Source of the DNA: 20CM-2-65-7 sp035943355
GTDB taxonomy: Bacteria; Gemmatimonadota; Gemmatimonadetes; Gemmatimonadales; GWC2-71-9
Length of the DNA stretch: 5,158 nt
Direction: 5' to 3'
Assembly (NCBI GenBank): GCA_035943355.1
Contig: DASZCG010000043.1
Coordinates: forward strand, 1-5,158
Below are positions 1 through 4,104 of this stretch, one piece after another; positions within the stretch are counted from its first letter, which is position 1; the number at the start of each line of letters is the position of its first letter. Made by a program: the position numbers and the translations under genes. Below the pieces are notes generated by a model that ran no database searches, had not been told where the DNA came from, and was given only the letters and a program-made list of their open reading frames with translations.

Positions 1-1304
1 CGCTCGCCGCGGTGGACAGCAGCGTCGTGACCGGCTCCGAGTGGGCGGTCGTCCGCAAGATCCGCGCGGAGCTCACGCGCACCATGCGGGGGCCGTCGGC
101 GCGCGTCGACCTCGATGCCGGGATCGCGGGCAGCTCGCATGCCCGGCGCGATCCGCTGCGCGAGGCGGGCGTGGGCCACGCGACGTTCAACGGCGGCGCG
201 GCGCTGACGTTCTACTTTGGCCCCGTCGTCGTCTCCACGCACCCGTATTTCGACACGCGCCTGAAGTGGGATCCCGACTACTACGGCAAGAAGGATCGCG
301 TCATCGCGGGACGTTTCGCCGAGGCGTACGGCAGCGCGCAGTGGCGCTACGGCGAAATCTTCTTCGGCAGCCTGGACCGCAACTGGGGACCGCGCTTCAC
401 CGAAGGATTGCTCGTCTCACCGAGTCCCTACAGCTACGATCAGCTCGACTTCAAGATCGGCACCGAGGGGATCTACCTCGAAGGCATCCTGACGCAGCTC
501 GACGACATCGCGGATTCGAGCGGCACCGCGAATCAGCGCCACTTCGTGGCGCATCGCCTCGTGATCCGGCCGCCCGGGACCACGACGTTCGCGCTGTGGG
601 AGGGGACGATCACCGCCGGAGTGGGCCGCGACCTCGAGCCGTGGTTCGCGAACATTTTCACGCTGGGGATCGTGCAGCAGTACGACCAGGGATCGCAGGC
701 GAACAATCTGCTGGGCTTCGACGTCACCACGCGAGTCAAGCGCACGCAGCTGTTCGCGTCGGTGCTGCTCGACGACATCCAGGTCGATAAGTCGAGCACC
801 AGCGACAAGGAGCCGCCGTCCTACGGCTTCACGCTGGGCGCGCAGGGCGGGCTTGCGCGATTCGGCTGGACGGCGTTCTACACCCAGGTCACGAACCTCA
901 CGTATCGCACGCCCAATCCCGCCGAAGCCGTCATGCGGCGCAACGTCGGGCTCGGCCGTAACTTCTCCGACTACGATCAGCTCACGCTGCGCGCCAGCAT
1001 GATCGCGGGCGGGGGGGGGCCGAGCGTGCTGCTCGAACCCGAAATCACCGTGCTGCGCCAAGGCCAGGGAGACTTCCGGTTGCCGTATCCGACAGTCGCG
1101 CAGTACGACTCGACGCCGACGCTGTTCGCGCAGCCCGTCACCCGCACCGTGCGGCTGGCGCTCGCGGGCCGCGTGGCGCAAGGGCGCTGGGTTCTGTCGG
1201 GCAATGGCGGCGTGCACCTCATGAACAATGGACCCGAGAAGACGCGCTGGGTCGGGACGATCGCGCTGTCGTGGAGAACAAAGAAGGAAGGGCGCATCCC
1301 CTAG
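1..1304 (+). CDS. Wzi-like outer-membrane beta-barrel protein (capsule assembly Wzi family), 5' truncated by the window edge
   Basis: The frame is open to the left edge (first full codon at base 3) and ends at TAG 1302-1304, giving at least 433 residues. A GTG at base 12 is only an internal codon; the true start and signal peptide lie outside the window. Numbering from base 3, I see alternating aromatic/hydrophobic strands throughout, an NWGPR motif (127-131), SPSPYSYDQL (139-148) and a RHFVAHRL segment (179-186). These resemble the Wzi capsule-assembly family, an 18-strand outer-membrane barrel with lectin-like function that anchors capsule in enteric bacteria. The last predicted strand (WVGTIALSWR) is followed by a short basic tail whose codons also contain the ribosome-binding site of the next gene. 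The stop overlaps the next start by one base. A run of nine G lies in the coding sequence at 1011-1019. The barrel nature is well supported; the precise polysaccharide role is inferred from family resemblance and from the glycan genes nearby. Confidence 0.75.
   Translation, partial: LAAVDSSVVTGSEWAVVRKIRAELTRTMRGPSARVDLDAGIAGSSHARRDPLREAGVGHATFNGGAALTFYFGPVVVSTHPYFDTRLKWDPDYYGKKDRVIAGRFAEAYGSAQWRYGEIFFGSLDRNWGPRFTEGLLVSPSPYSYDQLDFKIGTEGIYLEGILTQLDDIADSSGTANQRHFVAHRLVIRPPGTTTFALWEGTITAGVGRDLEPWFANIFTLGIVQQYDQGSQANNLLGFDVTTRVKRTQLFASVLLDDIQVDKSSTSDKEPPSYGFTLGAQGGLARFGWTAFYTQVTNLTYRTPNPAEAVMRRNVGLGRNFSDYDQLTLRASMIAGGGGPSVLLEPEITVLRQGQGDFRLPYPTVAQYDSTPTLFAQPVTRTVRLALAGRVAQGRWVLSGNGGVHLMNNGPEKTRWVGTIALSWRTKKEGRIP
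1284..1292 (+). promoter_or_regulatory. Ribosome-binding site for the heptose kinase, inside the end of the Wzi-like gene
   Basis: AAGGAAGGG is a good Shine-Dalgarno-like purine run ending 11 nt before the GTG at 1304. It supports GTG 1304 over the earlier in-frame GTG at 1271 (which would put the run inside the gene) and over ATG 1358. Because it sits within the last codons of the upstream gene, and stop and start overlap as TAGTG, translational coupling is likely. Confidence 0.55.
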
Positions 1305-2335
1305 TGCCTGACAGCCGCCTCCTCAGCCGCGACCGCCTCGAGGCCCTGCTCCGCAAGATGGCGACGACGCGCATCGTCGTCGTCGGCGACGCGATGCTCG
1401 ACGTGTATCTCGTCGGCGACGCCGATCGCGTGTCGCCCGAAGCGCCGGTGCCCGTCGTCACGGTGCACGCGAGCCGGCACGCGCTCGGCGGCGCCGCGAA
1501 CGTGGCCGCGAACGTGGCGGCGATCGGCGCCGAGTGCCGGCTCGTCGCGGTCGTGGGCGCGGACCCGCGCGGCGAGTCGGTGCGCGCCGAATTGGAAGAC
1601 GACAAGCTCGGCACCCAGTATCTCGTGACCGACGCCACGCGGCCGACGACGTCGAAGACCCGCGTGGTGGCGCGCGGCCAGCAAATGCTGCGCATCGATG
1701 AAGAAATCGAGAGCGCCATCTCGGCGCGCGTCATGGAGCAGCTCGGCGCCGCGCTGGAGCGCGCGATGCGCGATGCCGACGCGCTGCTGATCGAGGATTA
1801 CAACAAGGGGACGCTGGTGCCGCAGGTGATCGAGCGTGGCCTGAGTATGGCCAAGAAGCGCGGCGTGCCGGTCGTGGTCGATCCCAAGTTCAAGAATTTC
1901 TTCGCCTACCGCGGCGCCACCATCTTCAAGCCCAATCGCCGCGAATTGGAGCAGGCGATGGGCGCCTCGCTCGACCTGGCCCATCCGGACGCGTTGCCCG
2001 AGGCGGTGCACAAACTGGCCGTCGACAATCTGCTGCTGACGCTCGGCGCCGAAGGGATGATGCTCGTCACCCGGGATGGTGACGTGGTGCGGATCCCCAC
2101 GATGGCGCGGGAGGTGTTCGACGTGTCGGGCGCGGGCGACACGGTGACGGCGTGGGTCGGCACGGCGCTCGCCGCCGGCGCCGACGTGCGCGAGGCGGCG
2201 TACATCGCCAACTTCGCCGCCGGCATCGAGGTGGGCAAAGCCGGCGTCGCAACGGTCTCGCCACCCGAGGTGCTCGCGATGCACGAGGCGTACTACGATC
2301 AGTTGGGAAAGTTGAGGAGAGAAGGATTGCTGTAG
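1304..2335 (+). CDS. rfaE1: D-glycero-beta-D-manno-heptose-7-phosphate kinase (RfaE/HldE domain I type, PfkB family)
   Basis: A 343-residue ribokinase/PfkB-fold sugar kinase expected to phosphorylate heptose 7-phosphate at O-1 in the cytoplasm, feeding ADP-heptose synthesis for the LPS inner core. Family signatures in order: VVVGDAMLD (25-33), SPEAPVPVV (44-52) and GGAANVA (62-68), all very close to E. coli HldE; DPK (193-195); KPNRRELE beginning at 209; the PfkB catalytic signature DVSGAGDTV (273-281) with the putative catalytic base D279; and a C-terminal AAGIEVGKAG-VSP segment as in HldE. The C-terminal adenylyltransferase domain of the roughly 477-residue bifunctional HldE is absent, so a separate nucleotidyltransferase (HldC/RfaE2 type) should be encoded elsewhere. 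I chose GTG 1304 because it overlaps the upstream stop and follows a purine-rich ribosome-binding site; ATG 1358 would still keep the first beta strand. A kinase for another sugar cannot be fully excluded, but the substrate-region motifs favour heptose. Confidence 0.9.
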   Translation: MPDSRLLSRDRLEALLRKMATTRIVVVGDAMLDVYLVGDADRVSPEAPVPVVTVHASRHALGGAANVAANVAAIGAECRLVAVVGADPRGESVRAELEDDKLGTQYLVTDATRPTTSKTRVVARGQQMLRIDEEIESAISARVMEQLGAALERAMRDADALLIEDYNKGTLVPQVIERGLSMAKKRGVPVVVDPKFKNFFAYRGATIFKPNRRELEQAMGASLDLAHPDALPEAVHKLAVDNLLLTLGAEGMMLVTRDGDVVRIPTMAREVFDVSGAGDTVTAWVGTALAAGADVREAAYIANFAAGIEVGKAGVATVSPPEVLAMHEAYYDQLGKLRREGLL

Positions 2336-2369
2336 CTGCGAGAATTCTTTTGCTGACCCCGGCCTAGCC

Positions 2370-2398
2370 TTGACCCTCTGTGCCTCCCGCCCTGACAT
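2370..2398 (+). promoter_or_regulatory. Candidate sigma70-type promoter for the CAT tRNA gene
   Basis: TTGACC at 2370-2375 is a near-consensus -35 box. Seventeen bases later TGACAT (2393-2398) is a weak -10 candidate with three of six consensus positions; GACATT, one base on, is equally weak. Transcription would begin a few bases before the tRNA 5' end at 2412, which fits a stable-RNA promoter. The weak -10 keeps this tentative. Confidence 0.3.
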
Positions 2399-2411
2399 TA
2401 GATCGTCGTGC

Positions 2412-2484
2412 GGGCCCTTAGCTCAGCGGTTAGAGCAGCGGACTCATAATCCGTAGGTCCCAGGTTCAAATCCTGGAGGGCCCA
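2412..2484 (+). tRNA. tRNA with CAT anticodon, most likely tRNA-Ile2 (lysidine type) rather than elongator tRNA-Met
   Basis: A full cloverleaf can be folded by hand. The acceptor stem pairs GGGCCCT (2412-2418) with AGGGCCC (2477-2483), with discriminator A2484. The D stem is GCTC/GAGC (2421-2424/2433-2436). The anticodon stem is 2438-2442/2450-2454 with loop CTCATAA and anticodon CAT at 2445-2447. The T stem is CCAGG/CCTGG (2460-2464/2472-2476) with loop TTCAAAT. The 3' CCA is not encoded. The acceptor stem with C4-G69 and C5-G68, the TTAGCTCAG start and the short GCGGTTA D-loop resemble bacterial tRNA-Ile2 such as E. coli ileX, in which TilS converts C34 to lysidine to read AUA. It differs from the typical elongator tRNA-Met acceptor stem. 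Automatic pipelines may label it Met because of CAT. The tRNA call is essentially certain; the Ile2 identity is probable. Confidence 0.93.
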
Positions 2485-2508
2485 TTCTTTTGTCGCGAAC
2501 CCCTAGCC

Positions 2509-2563
2509 TGTCATCCTGAGCGGAGCGCGCGGCACGCGCGCGCCTGCGGCGCTCAGGATGACA
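2509..2563. repeat. Palindromic intergenic repeat with 13-bp perfect arms (TGTCATCCTGAGC), GC-rich centre
   Basis: TGTCATCCTGAGC at 2509-2521 is repeated as its exact reverse complement at 2551-2563. The 29-nt centre (2522-2550) is rich in CG dinucleotides and can itself pair, so a long stem-loop is possible. It begins 24 nt after the tRNA 3' end and could help stop or process that transcript, but no T-run follows, so it is not a classical intrinsic terminator. The CATCCTGAGC core resembles dispersed intergenic palindromes that I recall from several GC-rich phyla; only one copy is visible here. A second 6-bp hairpin (CAAGCG 2562-2567, loop CGGT, CGCTTG 2572-2577) overlaps its right end by two bases. 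Confidence 0.75.
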
Positions 2564-2577
2564 AGCGCGGTCGCTTG

Positions 2578-2726
2578 CGTGGGGTGGGGGAAGAGAAGAA
2601 AAAATGCAGGGAGAACTACCGCTGCGGTTCGTTCGCACAGGGGACAGAAAGTGGGGAGAGAATAGGGGAAAAGGAGAAAGCCGGAGTACCGGGCGGGCCG
2701 GCATCCCACTATTTTGGGATCGTTGC
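2578..2726. other. Purine-rich, G-run spacer between the two tRNA genes; no gene recognised
   Basis: The stretch has strong purine asymmetry on the + strand, with G-runs at 2581-2584, 2586-2590, 2640-2643, 2653-2656 and 2665-2668 separated by A-rich segments. It closes with a small inverted repeat, ATCCCA (2703-2708)/TGGGAT (2715-2720), whose loop and right edge contain TATTTT (2710-2715), a possible -10 element for tRNA-Val. No matching -35 box is seen. An open frame through here exists only because it reads across the tRNA gene and is not a protein. Confidence 0.4.
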
Positions 2727-2800
2727 GGGTGGCTAGCTCAGCTGGTTAGAGCGCCGGTCTCACATACCGGAGGTCACAGGTTCGAGTCCTGTGCCGCCCA
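2727..2800 (+). tRNA. tRNA-Val (CAC anticodon)
   Basis: The cloverleaf folds cleanly. The acceptor pairs GGGTGGC (2727-2733) with GCCGCCC (2793-2799), including one G-U pair, and the discriminator is A2800. The D arm GCTCAGCTGGTTAGAGC is standard. The anticodon stem CCGGT/ACCGG (2754-2758/2766-2770) encloses loop CTCACAT with anticodon CAC at 2761-2763. The T arm is ACAGG-TTCGAGT-CCTGT. It reads GUG, a codon used often in the neighbouring genes. CCA is not encoded, so CCA-adding enzyme is required. It lies 242 nt downstream of the CAT tRNA, too far to assume one transcript. Confidence 0.96.
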
Positions 2801-2827
2801 TTGGCACTGCGACATGCGCAATGGGCC

Positions 2828-2904
2828 ATGCGGAATTGAAAGGAAAGGTCGTGGGTCTATCGAACCCTGCCTCTAAATTCCGCATTCCACATTTCGCATT
2901 CCGC
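2828..2904. repeat. Four tandem 7-bp units (ATTCCGC) plus one inverted copy, just upstream of a glycosyltransferase
   Basis: ATTCCGC (2877-2883), ATTCCAC (2884-2890), ATTTCGC (2891-2897) and ATTCCGC (2898-2904) are contiguous, with one substitution in each of the two middle units. An inverted copy lies upstream: ATGCGGAATT (2828-2837) is the exact reverse complement of AATTCCGCAT (2876-2885), giving a possible 10-bp stem with a 38-nt loop. The array ends 8 nt before the ATG at 2913, so it occupies the 5' untranslated region where a ribosome-binding site would normally lie. No purine-rich Shine-Dalgarno sequence is seen there. Confidence 0.8.
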
Positions 2905-2912
2905 ATCTGATC

Positions 2913-4025
2913 ATGCGTCGCGTTCTCGTCATTTCCCACACCTATCTCCAGACCGCCCATCGAGGGAAGCTCCGCGCCCTCGCGGCGCGTGGTCTCGAAG
3001 TGACGGTGGCCATTCCGCAACGCTGGCGCGAGCCGTGGTTCGGCCGGCCGATCGACGTGGCGTGGGAGCGGCAGGGCGGCCTCGAGGTCTTCCCCCTGCC
3101 GGCCGGCGGCATGGGCACGAGGGGTGAGCTCGACAAAGCGCAGTACGGCCGGCGCGCGCTCAAGGCGCTGCTGCGCGACCGCCGCCCCGATCTCGTCCAG
3201 ATAGAGGAAGAGCCGACCACCATCGCCGCCCGCCAGGTCTTCAGCGCCGCGCGGCGGCTCCAGATCCCCGTCGTGTTGCTCACGCACCAAAACGTGGACC
3301 TGCCGCTCGGCTGGTGGGAGCGCTGGAAGTACCGGCGCATGCTGCGCAAACTGGCGGGGCTCGTGGCGGGCAGCGATCTCGCCGGCACGCGCGCGCGCCA
3401 GGACGCGCCCAATCTGCCCATCGCCGTGATTCCCCAGCTGGGGGCGCTCGCGCCGCACGAGCCGCAGCATGTGCCGCACGAAGGGCTCGCCCTCGGCTTC
3501 GTGGGCCGGTTGGTCCCGACCAAGGGGCTCGATAATTTGTTGCTGGCGCTCGCGCTGCTGCGCACCGTCAAATGGCGGCTGCTGATCGTGGGCGACGGCC
3601 CCGAGCGCGAGCGGCTCGAAGCGCTCGCCAGCGAACTCCGCCTGGCAGCGCGGGTACGCTGGACGGGCGGCCTGCCGGCCGATCAGGTGGCGGGACTGTG
3701 GCCCGATCTCGACGTGCTGGTCCAGCCCTCGCGCGCGCAGGACAATTTCCGTGAGACCAACGGGCATGTGCTCATCGAAGCGATGGCCAATGAGGTCGCG
3801 GTGCTGGGGACAGACAGCGGGGTGATCCCGGAGTTGATTGGGGATGCGGGGATTGTGGTGCCGTATGGGGATATTGCGGCGTTGGCGGGAGCGCTGGAAA
3901 AATTGAGCGATCTGAACGCGCGCCGCGCCCTGGCTCAAGCTGCGAGAGCCCGAGCGCTGCGGTTGTATTCGGATGACGCGATTGCGGAGCGGACGCTGGA
4001 GTTCTGGAAGCAGGTGGTCAAATAG
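2913..4025 (+). CDS. GT4-family glycosyltransferase (GT-B fold)
   Basis: A complete 370-residue protein, normal length for retaining GT4 glycosyltransferases, which transfer a sugar from a nucleotide-sugar donor to a growing glycan at the cytoplasmic face of the inner membrane. The N-terminal Rossmann domain starts with RRVLVISHTY (2-11) and contains LVQIEEEP (94-101) and LLTHQN (122-127). The C-terminal donor-binding domain has GFVGRLVPTKG (195-205), IVGDGPERERL (225-235) and the E-x7-E motif with E281 and E289 in RETNGHVLIEAMA (280-292), followed by GTDSGVIPELIGDAG. No signal peptide or membrane segment is evident. ATG 2913 is at the expected first beta strand, but no clear ribosome-binding site precedes it; a 7-bp tandem repeat does. 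Toward the 3' end (about 3800-3900) codons shift to GGG, GAT, TTG and ATT compared with GGC, GAC and CTC earlier. Family assignment is firm; donor and acceptor sugars cannot be read from sequence. Confidence 0.88.
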   Translation: MRRVLVISHTYLQTAHRGKLRALAARGLEVTVAIPQRWREPWFGRPIDVAWERQGGLEVFPLPAGGMGTRGELDKAQYGRRALKALLRDRRPDLVQIEEEPTTIAARQVFSAARRLQIPVVLLTHQNVDLPLGWWERWKYRRMLRKLAGLVAGSDLAGTRARQDAPNLPIAVIPQLGALAPHEPQHVPHEGLALGFVGRLVPTKGLDNLLLALALLRTVKWRLLIVGDGPERERLEALASELRLAARVRWTGGLPADQVAGLWPDLDVLVQPSRAQDNFRETNGHVLIEAMANEVAVLGTDSGVIPELIGDAGIVVPYGDIAALAGALEKLSDLNARRALAQAARARALRLYSDDAIAERTLEFWKQVVK

Positions 4026-4030
4026 CGAGC

Positions 4031-4099
4031 AAGGAGCACGGAGCAAGGAGCAGTGGGCACGGAGCAGTCTGCTCCTTGCTCCTTTGCTCCCTGCTCCTT
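4031..4099. repeat. 69-nt imperfect inverted repeat made of GGAGCA/TGCTCC units; possible terminator between glycosyltransferase genes
   Basis: GGAGCA occurs at 4033, 4040, 4047 and 4061, and its reverse complement TGCTCC at 4070, 4077, 4085 and 4092. The outer arms 4031-4045 and 4085-4099 pair at 14 of 15 positions, AAGGAGCA (4045-4052) can pair with TGCTCCTT (4077-4084), and the centre GGAGCAG-T-CTGCTCC (4061-4075) is a perfect 7-bp palindrome around one base. It lies 5 nt after the stop of the first glycosyltransferase and ends 5 nt before the ATG of the next. No U-tract follows, so a terminator role is possible but not shown; it may instead stabilise mRNA or shield the downstream start. 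Confidence 0.8.
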
Positions 4100-4104
4100 A
4101 TAGA

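Noticed and set aside
41..790. A 249-codon + strand frame overlapping the Wzi-like gene
   Set aside because: Arg/Ala/His-rich translation of the alternate frame with no motif; it is out of frame with the supported gene.
417..1217. Long minus-strand open frames opposite the Wzi-like gene
   Set aside because: GC-rich shadow frames without a recognisable domain; the + strand frame has clear beta-barrel patterning.
1301..2398. A 365-codon minus-strand open frame opposite the heptose kinase
   Set aside because: A shadow frame of a well-conserved PfkB kinase; composition is Arg/His-rich without motifs.
2444..2709. Antisense open frames ending in GPPGFEPGTYGL
   Set aside because: That ending is the reverse complement of the CAT tRNA, a common false-protein signature, and the remainder translates the palindromic repeat and purine tract.
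2604..2876. A 90-codon + strand open frame across tRNA-Val
   Set aside because: Its middle (GWLAQLVRAPVSHTGGHRFE) is the translated tRNA-Val gene, a well-known spurious database peptide; the rest is purine-rich spacer.
2877..2904. CRISPR-like array
   Set aside because: Units are only 7 bp, contiguous and without spacers, and no cas gene is present.
2760..4046. A 428-codon minus-strand open frame opposite the first glycosyltransferase
   Set aside because: It mirrors a clear GT4 gene in GC-rich DNA, is rich in Arg, His and Gln, and ends in translated tRNA and repeat sequence (GGTGLEPVTSGM). No domain is recognisable.
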